Of a stretch of 27,686 bases of DNA, positions 1 to 8,983 are shown one piece after another. The notes beneath the pieces are model-generated. The model saw only the letters and a program-made list of their open reading frames with translations. It was not told the DNA's origin and ran no database searches. The DNA comes from an uncultured Prevotella sp. (GTDB taxonomy: Bacteria; Bacteroidota; Bacteroidia; Bacteroidales; Bacteroidaceae), in assembly GCA_934230115.1 (NCBI GenBank), contig CAKQEI010000033.1, forward strand, positions 1-27,686, in the 5' to 3' direction. Position 1 is the stretch's first letter. Every line of letters begins with the position of its first letter. A program made the position numbers and the translations under genes.

Positions 1-41
1 AATAATCGGTCTTATTCCACACTTGATGTTGGATATTTATA

Positions 42-49
42 CAAAATTA
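42..49 (-). promoter_or_regulatory. Bacteroidetes -7 element facing left
   Basis: The minus strand reads TAATTTTG here, matching the Bacteroidetes -7 consensus TAnnTTTG. It would drive a divergent gene lying off the left edge. No equivalent plus-strand element is seen in front of the gene starting at 70, so that gene's promoter is not resolved. Confidence 0.4.
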
Positions 50-69
50 CAAATTTAAATTAATATACG

Positions 70-1110
70 ATGAATATAGAACTGTTGACCGAGGCAGAAA
101 TTGCCACGCTAAGAGAAAACATCATCAACGCCAACCGTATTGTTATCTGTTGCCACAAGTCGCCCGACGGCGATGCATTAGGCTCGTCGCTCGCATGGGC
201 TGAATATTTGCGCACGCAAGGTAAGGAACCCGAAATAATAGTGCCCGACGCCTATCCCGACTTCCTTCAGTGGTTGCCAGGCTCCGAACGCATCATACGC
301 TACGACAAGCATGCCGCCGACAAGGCAGACGCATTGTTCAAGGAAGCCGAGCTAATATTCTGTCTCGACTTCAACGGTACCGACCGTGTGGATGAGATGC
401 GCGATGCACTTGAGCAGTCGCCTGCCAGCAAGATAATGATTGACCATCATCTCGACCCACGCATGGATACCGTGCTTACAGTCTCCTTCCCGCATATCTC
501 AAGCACATCCGAGCTTGTGTTTCGCATCATCTGGCAGATGGGCGGATTCGATGAAATGTCGCGCAAGTGTGCAGCCTGCATTTATTGCGGTATGATGACC
601 GACACAGGCGGATTCACATTTAACAGCAACCAGCCAGAGGTGTTCTTTATCGTAAGCCAGTTGCTCACCAAAGGTATAGACAAGGACAAAATCTATCGCA
701 ACGTGTTCCACAACTTCAGTCCGTGGGCAATACGTCTGCGCGGATATCTCATGAGTCAGAAGCTCAATGTGTTCAACGACCTTCATGCGTCCTATTTCAC
801 CATCTCGCGCCGCGATATGCGCGACTTCCACTTCATAAAGGGCGACGCCGAAGGACTTGTCAACGAGCCGTTGAAGATAAAGGGAATGCGCCTGTCTATA
901 TCATTGCGCGAGGACGACCGCCGTGACAATTTGATTTGGTTGTCGCTTCGCTCGGTGGATGATTTCCCATGCAACAAGATGGCAGCTGAGTTCTTCAATG
1001 GTGGAGGTCATCTTAACGCCAGTGGAGGCCGACTGCAATGCTCGCTTGCCGAGGCAGAACGTGTAGTGAGACGCGCGTTAGCCCAATATGAGGATTTGCT
1101 TACAAAATAA
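70..1110 (+). CDS. nrnA: DHH/DHHA1 phosphoesterase, NrnA-like (oligoribonuclease / pAp phosphatase)
   Basis: A 346-residue cytosolic phosphoesterase of the DHH superfamily. Seen: motif I SPDGDALGSS at residues 31-40, an acidic FCLDFN at 97-102, the DHH triad at 125-127, and GMMTDTGGF near 174-182. The C-terminal DHHA1 substrate-binding domain has the glycine-rich FNGGGHLNASGG near 309-320. Length and domain order fit bacterial NrnA, which degrades 2-5 nt RNA oligonucleotides from the 5' end and dephosphorylates pAp to AMP using Mn2+. The first ATG keeps the whole fold. It is followed by 130 nt of spacer with its own promoter, so it is probably not co-transcribed with the next gene. The superfamily is certain; the exact substrate is inferred. 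Confidence 0.92.
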   Translation: MNIELLTEAEIATLRENIINANRIVICCHKSPDGDALGSSLAWAEYLRTQGKEPEIIVPDAYPDFLQWLPGSERIIRYDKHAADKADALFKEAELIFCLDFNGTDRVDEMRDALEQSPASKIMIDHHLDPRMDTVLTVSFPHISSTSELVFRIIWQMGGFDEMSRKCAACIYCGMMTDTGGFTFNSNQPEVFFIVSQLLTKGIDKDKIYRNVFHNFSPWAIRLRGYLMSQKLNVFNDLHASYFTISRRDMRDFHFIKGDAEGLVNEPLKIKGMRLSISLREDDRRDNLIWLSLRSVDDFPCNKMAAEFFNGGGHLNASGGRLQCSLAEAERVVRRALAQYEDLLTK

Positions 1111-1193
1111 AGCAACAGGCTTGTGGTGCAAGAAAAAAAGTTAAATATCTCAACTTCAACGCCACATTATATATATATTAAATATAAAAATAT

Positions 1194-1201
1194 TACTTTT
1201 G
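1194..1201 (+). promoter_or_regulatory. -7 element for the lipoprotein gene
   Basis: TACTTTTG fits TAnnTTTG and sits 39 nt before the start codon at 1241, inside an AT-rich spacer. No clear -33 TTTG was found at the expected distance. Confidence 0.5.
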
Positions 1202-1240
1202 TAACTGCAAACGATAAATAAACAGAACGAAAGAATACAG

Positions 1241-1882
1241 ATGAAGACATTTAAATTACTGATTTGCGCTCTGCTCGCTGTGCTTGCAATCGCATCATGC
1301 AGCGACTCCGAGACCTACGCCGACCAGAAGAAGAAGGAACGTGCGGCCATAAACCGCTACATCGCCAACCATAATATAAAGGTAATAAGCGAGGACCAGT
1401 TTAAGGCACAGGACTGCACCACCGACACCACAAAGAACGAGTTTGTGCTCTTCGAGAGCGATGGTGTGTATATGCAGATTCAGCGCAAGGGAAGTGGCGA
1501 GAAGTTGCAGGACGGCGAGACAGCCGACGTGTTGTGCCGTTTCAACGAGTACAATCTCTTGCAATCCGACTCGACATTGCAGAGCACCAACATCTATCAG
1601 TATTCATGGTGCTACGACAAGATGACCGTAAAGAACACCTCAGGCACATTCACCGGTGTGTTCGACAAGAACTTCTGCGTGATGTATATCAACTATGGCT
1701 CTACGGCTGTGCCCTCAGGTTGGCTCGTGCCGCTCAGCTATATCAACCTTGGACGCTACACAAGCAGCGATGCTGAACTTGCTAAGGTGCGCCTCATCGT
1801 GCCCCACTCAGCAGGACAGAGCAATGCTGTGCAGAGCGTGTATCCTTGTCTCTATGAGATCACATATCAACGTGGACGCTAA
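1241..1882 (+). CDS. DUF4827-type lipoprotein with FKBP-like features
   Basis: A 213-residue exported lipoprotein. Residues 1-20 form a type II signal: basic start, hydrophobic core, and lipobox AIASC with the lipidated Cys at position 20, followed by SDSE. After that comes a Lys/Glu-rich linker (DQKKKERAAINRYI) and a globular region including the stretch VYMQIQRKGSGEKLQDGET, which resembles the start of an FKBP-type fold. I recognise it as the Bacteroidetes DUF4827 type, usually encoded beside glmM-like genes as here. FKBP-type peptidyl-prolyl isomerase activity is only a possibility; no active-site signature can be claimed. It likely faces the periplasm or outer membrane. Confidence 0.8.
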   Translation: MKTFKLLICALLAVLAIASCSDSETYADQKKKERAAINRYIANHNIKVISEDQFKAQDCTTDTTKNEFVLFESDGVYMQIQRKGSGEKLQDGETADVLCRFNEYNLLQSDSTLQSTNIYQYSWCYDKMTVKNTSGTFTGVFDKNFCVMYINYGSTAVPSGWLVPLSYINLGRYTSSDAELAKVRLIVPHSAGQSNAVQSVYPCLYEITYQRGR

Positions 1883-1959
1883 CGTCGCGCGCTGATAAAG
1901 CGATATACTAAAAACATTATTAAAAGTCAATCTATTTAAAACTCCAAAACATTATTGTT

Positions 1960-3345
1960 ATGACTTTGATAAAATCAATTTCAGGCATCCGCGGTACTAT
2001 CGGCGGACACACGGGCGACACTCTCAATCCGCTCGACATCGTTAAGTTCACAACAGCCTACGCTACATTCATGAAGCGTAACGCCAAGACTGAGGGTCGC
2101 GGCAAGATTGTTGTAGGTCGCGACGCACGTATCTCTGGCGACATGGTGCGCAACATTGTTTGCGGCACACTCATGGGCATGGGACTCGACGTAATCGACA
2201 TCGACCTCGCTACTACACCTACAACCGAGCTTGCTGTACGCTGGACTGGTGCCCTTGGAGGCATCATCATCACCGCAAGCCACAACCCACGCCAGTGGAA
2301 CGCTCTTAAGTTGCTCAACTCTGAGGGCGAGTTCCTTACAAAGGAGAATGGCAACGAGGTGCTTGAAATTGCCGAGAAGGAAGACTTCGACTATGCTGAT
2401 GTTGACAATCTCGGTCACTATACACGCGACGATTCTATGAACGCGCGCCACATCCAGAGCGTGCTCGACCTTAAGCTCGCTGATGTTGAGGCTATCCGCA
2501 ACGCCCACTTCAAGGTGTGTGTAGACGCTATCAACAGCGTAGGTGGCATCATCCTGCCCGACCTTCTCAAGGCTCTCGGCGTGGAGTTCACCATCCTCAA
2601 CAGCACAGCCAACGGCGACTTCGCCCACAACCCAGAGCCATTGGAAAAGAATCTCCAGGGCATCATGGACGAGATGAAGAGCGGCAAGTACAATCTTGGT
2701 ATCGTTGTCGATCCAGACGTTGACCGTCTTGCATTCATCTGCGAGAACGGAAAGATGTTCGGCGAGGAGTACACTCTCGTTAGCGTAGCCGACTATGTGC
2801 TCTCTCACACTCCGGGCAACACCGTGAGCAACCTCTCTTCTACACGCGCCCTTCGCGACGTGACAGAGAAGCACGGCGGCAAGTATGAGGCTGCGGCAGT
2901 AGGCGAGGTGAACGTAACTACCAAGATGAAGGCCGTTGGTGCCGTTATTGGCGGTGAGGGTAACGGTGGAGTTATCTATCCTGAGAGCCACTATGGACGC
3001 GACGCCCTCGTAGGTATCGCCCTCTTCCTCTCTTCACTTGCTCACAAGAAGTGTACAGCAAGCGAGCTTCGCGCCACATTCCCAAGCTATCAGATAGCCA
3101 AGAACCGTATAGACCTCACACCTTCTACCGACATCGACGCTATCCTTGCCAAGGTGAAGGATATGTTCGCAAGCGAGAAGATTACCGATATCGACGGCGT
3201 TAAGATCGACTTCCCCGACAAGTGGGTTCACTTGCGCAAGTCAAACACCGAGCCGATCATCCGTGTCTACAGCGAGGCTGCCACTATGGAGGAGGCCGAC
3301 GCTTTGGGCAAGAAGCTCATGCAGGTGGTTTACGACATGCAGTAA
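1960..3345 (+). CDS. glmM: Phosphohexomutase, phosphoglucosamine mutase-like
   Basis: A 461-residue alpha-D-phosphohexomutase. Domain 1 carries the active-site phosphoserine loop TASHNP (residues 105-110, Ser107). Domain 2 has the Mg2+ loop DPDVDR (251-256), domain 3 the sugar-specificity loop GEGNGG (332-337), and domain 4 the phosphate-binding loop RKSNTEPIIR. All four are intact, so it should isomerise hexose 1- and 6-phosphates. The specificity loop differs from the GEMSGH/GEQSGH seen in classical PMM/PGM and GlmM but is common in Bacteroidetes and archaeal members, generally called GlmM (glucosamine-6-P to glucosamine-1-P, feeding UDP-GlcNAc for peptidoglycan). Phosphoglucomutase or phosphomannomutase activity is a real alternative. 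It is followed by a strong terminator. Confidence 0.88.
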   Translation: MTLIKSISGIRGTIGGHTGDTLNPLDIVKFTTAYATFMKRNAKTEGRGKIVVGRDARISGDMVRNIVCGTLMGMGLDVIDIDLATTPTTELAVRWTGALGGIIITASHNPRQWNALKLLNSEGEFLTKENGNEVLEIAEKEDFDYADVDNLGHYTRDDSMNARHIQSVLDLKLADVEAIRNAHFKVCVDAINSVGGIILPDLLKALGVEFTILNSTANGDFAHNPEPLEKNLQGIMDEMKSGKYNLGIVVDPDVDRLAFICENGKMFGEEYTLVSVADYVLSHTPGNTVSNLSSTRALRDVTEKHGGKYEAAAVGEVNVTTKMKAVGAVIGGEGNGGVIYPESHYGRDALVGIALFLSSLAHKKCTASELRATFPSYQIAKNRIDLTPSTDIDAILAKVKDMFASEKITDIDGVKIDFPDKWVHLRKSNTEPIIRVYSEAATMEEADALGKKLMQVVYDMQ

Positions 3346-3399
3346 TATCCGCATGTTTCGGAATTTGAAAAATCTGCAAATTTAAAGAATTGAAATAAT

Positions 3400-3443
3400 A
3401 AAGCCGCAGCAATCTGTCAATAATGATTGCTGCGGCTTTTTAT
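3400..3443 (+). terminator. Strong rho-independent terminator after glmM
   Basis: A perfect 14-bp stem pairs AAAGCCGCAGCAAT (3400-3413) with ATTGCTGCGGCTTT (3426-3439) across a 12-nt loop, and a T-rich tail follows. This ends the nrnA-lipoprotein-glmM region before the aroB promoter. Confidence 0.92.
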
Positions 3444-3480
3444 TTTGTGTCAAAGATTTCGGTTTCTCTAAAAAAATAAC

Positions 3481-3488
3481 TACATTTG
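3481..3488 (+). promoter_or_regulatory. -7 element for the aroB-men run
   Basis: TACATTTG matches TAnnTTTG and lies 32 nt before the aroB start at 3521, just after the terminator. The -33 region has only a T-rich partial match. Confidence 0.6.
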
Positions 3489-3520
3489 CATATATGAACC
3501 TTTAAAAGAAAAGAGTCATT

Positions 3521-4570
3521 ATGAAACAGAAAGTTATAATATCAGAAAACCTGGAGCGCGACCTCGTGAACGCCATTTCAGAATGTGAGCACGACCGCAT
3601 ATTCATCCTTACCGACGAGACCACCCACGAGAAATGTATGCCTAAGATGCAGAACTTCCTGTGCCTGAAAGGTGCTCAGTCGATAGTGATACGCCCCACC
3701 GACACACACAAGACCCTTGATACTCTTGCCGAAGTGTGGACAGCCCTGAGCCAGGGAGGAGCCACACGCCACTCGCTTATGATAAATCTCGGAGGCGGCA
3801 TGGTCACCGACCTTGGAGGATTTGCAGCCTCCACATTCAAGCGTGGAATCGACTTCATAAACGTTCCCACAACATTGCTTGCCATGGTCGACGCTTCGGT
3901 TGGAGGAAAGACGGGCATTAACTTCTGTGGACTAAAGAACGAGATAGGCGTTTTCTCGGACAGCCGTTTCGTGATAATCAACACCTCGTTCCTCGATACG
4001 CTCGACCACGAGAACATCTGCTCTGGCTACGCCGAAATGCTTAAGCACGGACTCATATCCAACGAGAACCATTGGGCAGAGCTTGTAGGCTTCGACCTAG
4101 ACCAGCCCAACCTCGCACAGTTGCAGCGCATGGTGGCAGAGTCGATAAAGGTGAAGGAGCGTGTTGTCGAGGAAGACCCTCATGAGCATGGCATCCGCAA
4201 GGCTCTGAACCTTGGTCATACCATTGGTCACGCCTTCGAGTCGTTTGCAATGAAGCATGACCGTGCTGTTCTTCACGGCTATGCTGTGGCTTATGGTTTA
4301 GTGTGCGAGTTGTATATGAGTGCTTGCAAGGCAGGATTCCCTACCGACAAAATGCGTCAAACCGTGCGGTTCATCATCGACAACTACGGACGCTTCCCAT
4401 TCACATGCGACGACTATCCTGAACTTCTTGAGCTTATGCGTCACGACAAGAAGAACACGGCTGGCACTATCAATTTCACTCTGCTTGGCGGCATTGGCGA
4501 CATACGCATCAACCAGACAGCAACAAAAGAGGAAATAGAGGAGGCTATGGACTTCTTGAGGGAAGGATAA
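3521..4570 (+). CDS. aroB: 3-dehydroquinate synthase
   Basis: A 349-residue cytosolic NAD+- and divalent-metal-dependent enzyme converting DAHP to 3-dehydroquinate, the second shikimate step. Seen: the nucleotide-binding loop GGGMVTDLGG (91-100), then VPTTLLAMVDASVGGKTGIN (about 115-134), and the three expected metal ligands: Glu172 in SGYAEMLKHG, His233 in LNLGHTIGH, and His252 in LHGYAVAYG. Length is normal and no key residue is missing. Placed first in the run that contains thioesterase, menF and menD, it supplies chorismate, the branch point for menaquinone. The 131-nt gap to the next gene means co-transcription is plausible but not shown. Confidence 0.96.
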   Translation: MKQKVIISENLERDLVNAISECEHDRIFILTDETTHEKCMPKMQNFLCLKGAQSIVIRPTDTHKTLDTLAEVWTALSQGGATRHSLMINLGGGMVTDLGGFAASTFKRGIDFINVPTTLLAMVDASVGGKTGINFCGLKNEIGVFSDSRFVIINTSFLDTLDHENICSGYAEMLKHGLISNENHWAELVGFDLDQPNLAQLQRMVAESIKVKERVVEEDPHEHGIRKALNLGHTIGHAFESFAMKHDRAVLHGYAVAYGLVCELYMSACKAGFPTDKMRQTVRFIIDNYGRFPFTCDDYPELLELMRHDKKNTAGTINFTLLGGIGDIRINQTATKEEIEEAMDFLREG

Positions 4571-4701
4571 AATGACAACGTAACCTTCCTACTTACAATA
4601 ACGCCATTTTATAAGAATGTAGAAAAAGAAGGGATTGTACTATGAGTTTAACTGATGAAGGAACTTATAGATAAACGTAAAAAAAATAGACAGATAAAAA
4701 T

Positions 4702-5115
4702 ATGGATATAGAAAGAGTAAAAGAGTTGAGACTGAAGCAGGACGGGCTTTCAAAGACTCTCGGCATGGAGTTTTTGTCGACAGATGATCCCGACACTTGC
4801 CAGGCTCGAATGAAGGTAGACGAGCGCAACCGCCAGGTGTTCGGATTCTTGAGTGGCGGTGCAACGCTTGCGCTTGCCGAGAATCTTGCAGGAGTAGGCT
4901 CTATGACGCTCTGTCCCGACAAGATATGTGTGGGCATAAATGTGAGCGGAAGCCATGTGAAGGCTGTGCTTGAGGGCGACACCGTTACGGCTACAGCCCG
5001 CATACTGCACAAGGGAAAGACCCTGCACCAGTGGCATGTGGAGATAAACAACGAGAAAGGCGAGCTTATTTCGTCGGTTGAGATTACCAACTTTGTAATG
5101 CACAATCCTAAATAA
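4702..5115 (+). CDS. Hotdog-fold thioesterase, PaaI/YbgC-like (candidate DHNA-CoA hydrolase)
   Basis: A 137-residue single hotdog domain of the PaaI / 4HBT acyl-CoA thioesterase type. Seen: FGFLSGGATLALAE (47-60), the family substrate-loop/catalytic-helix motif with probable catalytic Glu60, and the strand pair GDTVTATARILHKGKTLHQW (92-111). The residue before GG is Ser rather than the His often found in this family. It starts 24 nt before menF, so the context strongly suggests the menaquinone step in which 1,4-dihydroxy-2-naphthoyl-CoA is hydrolysed (MenI function). The family is clear from sequence; the substrate is inferred from gene neighbourhood. Confidence 0.85.
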   Translation: MDIERVKELRLKQDGLSKTLGMEFLSTDDPDTCQARMKVDERNRQVFGFLSGGATLALAENLAGVGSMTLCPDKICVGINVSGSHVKAVLEGDTVTATARILHKGKTLHQWHVEINNEKGELISSVEITNFVMHNPK

Positions 5116-5118
5116 AAA

Positions 5119-5135
5119 AGGGGAGAGAGAGGGGA
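5119..5135 (+). promoter_or_regulatory. Purine-rich, G-heavy ribosome-binding region of menF
   Basis: A continuous purine tract, GGGGAGAGAGAGGGG, precedes the ATG at 5140. Most starts in this window have only A/T-rich leaders, so this is a rare Shine-Dalgarno-like site and supports the chosen start. Confidence 0.5.
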
Positions 5136-5139
5136 ACTT

Positions 5140-6150
5140 ATGAGTTTTGTTTATTTCCGTCTACCGCACACAACGCAGGTCTACCGCAACCGCATAACCG
5201 CAGAACCTGAAGAAATAGCGTCGCTCGCCGAACTCAACGGGCGGCGCGGTTTTGTGATAGCCCCGTTTGTCCCGTCGGCCGACTGCCCTATATTGTTGCT
5301 GCAAGCAGAATGGGAGCCAGTAGACATTGCTGATGACTGTTCGTTGGAGTCGCGGCTTGTGGATGCCGACTACGAGGCAGAGCGTAGCCGCTATGCAGTT
5401 GACTTCGAGAACTATCACGCCCAGTTGCGCGATGGCACATTCTCGAAGATAGTGCTTGCGCGTAGTGCCCATCTTAGGGCCACGGAGCAAATACCAGCTT
5501 TGTCGCTCTTCGTGCGTGCTTGCCGCAAGTATCCGCGCATGTTTATAGCCCTGTTCTCAACCGAGCGCAGCGGCACATGGCTCATAGCCACTCCCGAGAT
5601 TCTTGTAAGCGGCGAGCGAGGCAACATGACGACCATGGCGCTTGCTGGCACCAAAAGCAAGGACGACAACACGCCGTGGAGCACAAAGAACATACAGGAG
5701 CAACGTTATGTTGAGACCTACATCACCGAGTGTATAGAGCACTACACTTCCGACTTCTCCGTTGAGGGCCCCTATACCACCCGTGCCGGCGATCTTGTGC
5801 ATCTGCGTTCAGACATACGCTTCAACCTTGCCGACACTTCGCACATAGGCGACCTGCTCAATGCTCTTCATCCCACGCCAGCTGTATGTGGCATTCCTAA
5901 AGCTGCCACACGCGACTTTATTGTTGCCAATGAGTCGGCTCCGCGAAGTTATTATAGCGGTTTCTCGGGAATGCTCGACCCCGACGGCTGCACAAATCTC
6001 TTCGTCACTCTGCGTTGCATGAAGTTGAATGTAGGCAATGTCTACACTCTATATGCCGGAGGCGGACTCCTGAAGGACAGCACATGCCAGTCGGAGTGGG
6101 ACGAGACTGAGGCAAAAATGAACACTATGCGAAAGACATTTGTAAAATAG
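5140..6150 (+). CDS. menF: Isochorismate synthase
   Basis: A 336-residue chorismate-binding enzyme. The MST-family core is present: KIVLARSAHLRA near residue 107, ALAGTKSKDD (167-176), an EQRYVETYITECIEHY helix, HLRSDIRFNL, LHPTPAVCGIPK (243-254) and YSGFSGMLDPDG near 272-283. These define chorismate-utilising enzymes. The menD neighbour separates isochorismate synthase from anthranilate or aminodeoxychorismate synthases. It is shorter at the N-terminus than E. coli MenF (about 430 aa), as usual in this phylum. It converts chorismate to isochorismate in the cytosol. It begins 24 nt after the thioesterase, so translation in one operon is likely. Confidence 0.92.
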   Translation: MSFVYFRLPHTTQVYRNRITAEPEEIASLAELNGRRGFVIAPFVPSADCPILLLQAEWEPVDIADDCSLESRLVDADYEAERSRYAVDFENYHAQLRDGTFSKIVLARSAHLRATEQIPALSLFVRACRKYPRMFIALFSTERSGTWLIATPEILVSGERGNMTTMALAGTKSKDDNTPWSTKNIQEQRYVETYITECIEHYTSDFSVEGPYTTRAGDLVHLRSDIRFNLADTSHIGDLLNALHPTPAVCGIPKAATRDFIVANESAPRSYYSGFSGMLDPDGCTNLFVTLRCMKLNVGNVYTLYAGGGLLKDSTCQSEWDETEAKMNTMRKTFVK

Positions 6151-6220
6151 AAATATAATTAGTAAAACAATTATATATATCTGTATAAAAAGAAACATAT
6201 CTGTAAAACAAAAAAGAAAA

Positions 6221-7960
6221 ATGTTCTCGAATAAAGAAAATATAAATATCCTCACGTCACTTCTGATGGAATATGGCGTAAGCGACGCAGTCGTGTGCCC
6301 AGGCAGCCGCAACGCTCCCATTGTTCACAATCTGAGCCAGTGTGGGTCGATACGTTGCCATCCAGTCACCGACGAGCGTTCGGCAGGTTTCTATGCCTTA
6401 GGCTTGGCACAGGCCACGGGTCGTCCTTCGGTAGTGTGCGTAACGTCGGGCACAGCCCTTCTTAATCTTGCTCCTGCTGTGGCTGAGGCTTACTATCAGC
6501 ATATTCCGCTTGTTGTGGTTTCTGCCGACCGCCCTGTTCAGTGGATAGGACAACTCGACGGACAGACTCTTCCACAACCCGACGCTTTGGGACGCTTCGT
6601 GCGCAAGGCTGTATCCTTGCCCGAACTACATTCTTCTTCGGCTGAAGCCGACAAAAGTCTTGACGAGGAGCGTTGGTTTTGCCGCCGGCTTGTGAATGAG
6701 GCTCTGCATGCCTCCTGCTTCCGTCAGCCAGCTCCTGTGCATATTAATGTGCCAATATCCGAGCCACTCTTCACTTTTGACGTAGAAGAGCTGCCCAAAG
6801 TCAGCCGCTTCCGCCTTATGGAGCAAGTGAAGATAGTCGACGAGCAGAGTGGGTTTATGGAGACGGTATTGAATGCCGACCGTCCGCTCATCGTCATTGG
6901 CCAGATGGCAAAGAACGTCATTACCACAGCCACCCTGCAGTCGCTCTCGCAGCATTATGTGGTGTTTGTCGAGCCTCTTGCCAGCTCTTCCTACGAGACT
7001 GTGCACTTCGACGAGGTGGTGAGACGCATTTCCACCTCCAACCTCGACACCTCTTCTTTCTTCCCCACATATATAATATATGTAGGCGACACGATAGTAA
7101 GCAAGTCAACGCGCCGCTGGTTGCGCGAGTCGAAGGCGCCTGCCTGTCTTATTGCTCCTGACGCTCTCGACCTTCACGACCCCACCATGACCCTTGAGAA
7201 TATATTGGAAACACCAATGGAGGACATCGACACGCTCCTTGCCTCGCTGTGCAACCTCTACGAATATCCCGAGGACTACGCCGACAACGAGGCTGTGATG
7301 GAGCATGAGCCCGAGCGCCGTGCCTTCTATGCCAAGTGGAAGAGTCTGCTCGACCATTGTACCGAGCACGCCGAAAGCTATGAGCCAAGCTACTCGCAGA
7401 TGGCTGTGGTGAAGTATTTCGAGCAGCAGCTTGCCGACCTTGACATCGACATCTGCGTGCATTACGCCAACAGCTCTGCCGTGCGCCTTGCCTGCATCTA
7501 CGCCCAGCATTATGTATGGTGCAACCGTGGAGTGAACGGCATCGAAGGCACATTGTCCACAGCAGCCGGATTCTCGCTTGCTGCCGAAGCTCTTACGGTT
7601 TGCGTTGTAGGCGACCTTAGCTTCTTCTACGACCAGAACGCCCTTTGGAACACTAATATCAACGGCAATCTGCGCATAATACTTCTCAACAACCGTGGAG
7701 GTGGCATCTTCCGCCAGTTGCCAGGATTGGAGGAAAGTCTGGTGGCCGACACCTTTGTAGGTGCAGCCCACGACACCACAGCCCAGGGCATCTGCACCCA
7801 GAACGACATAGGCTATATGTCGGCAAAGAATATGGACGAGATGCAGATAGGCGTAGTGAGCCTGCTTACGCGCGACACCGACCGCCCGATGCTGCTTGAG
7901 GTGTTCACCGATGCCGATGCCGACTCAAAGGCAATGGCCGACTATCTCTCTTCGTTATAG
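6221..7960 (+). CDS. menD: 2-succinyl-5-enolpyruvyl-6-hydroxy-3-cyclohexene-1-carboxylate synthase
   Basis: A 579-residue thiamine-diphosphate enzyme that joins isochorismate and 2-oxoglutarate to make SEPHCHC. Seen: CPGSRNAP (26-33); DERSAGFYALGLA (51-63) with the conserved Glu52 that activates ThDP; VTSGTALLNLAPAVAEAYY (74-92); and a C-terminal ThDP/metal motif GDLSF (464-468) through NNRGGGIFRQLPG from residue 490. The length matches the family. It is the last men gene before the orientation switch. Its last 19 bases overlap the 3' end of the convergent DUF4435 gene. menB, menC and menE do not follow it here. Confidence 0.95.
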   Translation: MFSNKENINILTSLLMEYGVSDAVVCPGSRNAPIVHNLSQCGSIRCHPVTDERSAGFYALGLAQATGRPSVVCVTSGTALLNLAPAVAEAYYQHIPLVVVSADRPVQWIGQLDGQTLPQPDALGRFVRKAVSLPELHSSSAEADKSLDEERWFCRRLVNEALHASCFRQPAPVHINVPISEPLFTFDVEELPKVSRFRLMEQVKIVDEQSGFMETVLNADRPLIVIGQMAKNVITTATLQSLSQHYVVFVEPLASSSYETVHFDEVVRRISTSNLDTSSFFPTYIIYVGDTIVSKSTRRWLRESKAPACLIAPDALDLHDPTMTLENILETPMEDIDTLLASLCNLYEYPEDYADNEAVMEHEPERRAFYAKWKSLLDHCTEHAESYEPSYSQMAVVKYFEQQLADLDIDICVHYANSSAVRLACIYAQHYVWCNRGVNGIEGTLSTAAGFSLAAEALTVCVVGDLSFFYDQNALWNTNINGNLRIILLNNRGGGIFRQLPGLEESLVADTFVGAAHDTTAQGICTQNDIGYMSAKNMDEMQIGVVSLLTRDTDRPMLLEVFTDADADSKAMADYLSSL

Positions 7961-8961
7961 ATACATTTGTCGATGCGTTCGCCAATGTCGTTGGCAATGC
8001 GTCGGTATTGATCCGAGGCGATGAATCCAGTGTTGCGTCTGAGCATCAGGCCCACATCGCCCACGCTCGAAGTGTAGCACGACAACTCGTTATGGTATTG
8101 GGTTGAGTGCACACTTTGGCGCGATATTTCCCTTTCCCTCTCCCTCATCAGTTGGTTGCAGAGCTTCTTCATCAGCGGCATTACCACCTTGTCGAAGAGG
8201 TGGTGGCCCTGAATGTACATATAGGTTTCTTCGGGTTTCACGCCCAGCCGCTTCATGTCCTCCTTCACCTTCATGTAGCCTTCCTTTGCGTCGGGATGTT
8301 GGCGTTGCAGAATATTAATTCGGTGAGCCACCCTTCGGCGTAATGTGGCAAGCTGTGAGGCGGCAGAGTCGGGCGAGATATTGCCCATCTCTATGGCATG
8401 GAGAAAGTCGGTGATTGAGAATTTCTGAGTTGTGGCTGTGCGGTACGACCATATATTCCATACAAACAGCGGGAATATCGTTGTGGAATATTCGCTGAGG
8501 AAAGCCTCGAAGTCGAATCGCACATTGTCGTTGAGCGTAGCCGCCACGCAAATCTCGTGCAGCGACGGAGCGTAGCATTGCATGTTTTCGATGGCGTAGG
8601 CGTAGGTATGGAATATGTACGGGCTTTCGAGAATGGTCTTCGACGTGGCTGTGGCTCCCTGCTGCATGTAGTCGTAGTCGGCGTCCACGCAGGCAATCAT
8701 GTTCTTGCCCACCGCTCCGTCGGCGATGAGGCTCATTATTGCCGCCTTCTTGCCGCGCTCCAAGTGCTCGAGGCGCGACGGCAGCATCACCTCGAAATAA
8801 CGCTCCTTGTTCTCAAACCGCGAGAGAATGGAACGCCAGAAGAAAATGTCGTCGTAGCTTTCCACATAAGCCACGATACGGTGGCGAGCCTTCCTTGAGT
8901 TAAGACGGTTGGCCGCTTCGATGTATTGCGACGTGATATTGTCGCGAAGTCGTTTGCCCAT
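7942..8961 (-). CDS. DUF4435 / TOPRIM-like protein (AriB-like candidate effector)
   Basis: A 339-residue soluble protein. Near the N-terminus it has VAYVESYDDIFFWRSIL (Glu34, Asp37, Asp38), followed by IACVDADYDYM (89-99) with Asp93, Asp95 and Asp97. This Glu then DxD layout is the TOPRIM metal-site pattern of OLD-type and DUF4435 nucleases. TYAYAIENMQCY (119-130) is another DUF4435-like segment. The usual VEG glycine is Ser here. It lies 22 nt downstream of an ATPase gene on the same strand, so the two are almost certainly one operon. DUF4435 proteins paired with ATPases include AriB of the PARIS anti-phage system, which degrades host tRNA when released. That role here is an inference; a core-genome housekeeping function is the alternative. 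Its 3' end overlaps menD. Confidence 0.75.
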   Translation of the reverse strand: MGKRLRDNITSQYIEAANRLNSRKARHRIVAYVESYDDIFFWRSILSRFENKERYFEVMLPSRLEHLERGKKAAIMSLIADGAVGKNMIACVDADYDYMQQGATATSKTILESPYIFHTYAYAIENMQCYAPSLHEICVAATLNDNVRFDFEAFLSEYSTTIFPLFVWNIWSYRTATTQKFSITDFLHAIEMGNISPDSAASQLATLRRRVAHRINILQRQHPDAKEGYMKVKEDMKRLGVKPEETYMYIQGHHLFDKVVMPLMKKLCNQLMREREREISRQSVHSTQYHNELSCYTSSVGDVGLMLRRNTGFIASDQYRRIANDIGERIDKCIYNEER

Positions 8962-8983
8962 AGTCTTTTCTTAAAAAGTGGAT

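Noticed and set aside
1895..1907. Small hairpin CGCT/AGCG after the lipoprotein gene as a terminator
   Set aside because: Four-bp stem and no T-run.
1981..2991. A 336-codon open frame on the minus strand inside glmM
   Set aside because: Antisense shadow of a strongly conserved gene; the translation has no recognisable motif and no promoter or ribosome-binding site. Similar long antisense frames inside the GH20 (21703-22866), menD, permease and antiporter genes were dropped for the same reason.
4642..4674. Ten-codon frame in the aroB-thioesterase spacer
   Set aside because: Too short, no family resemblance, and no ribosome-binding site better than chance.
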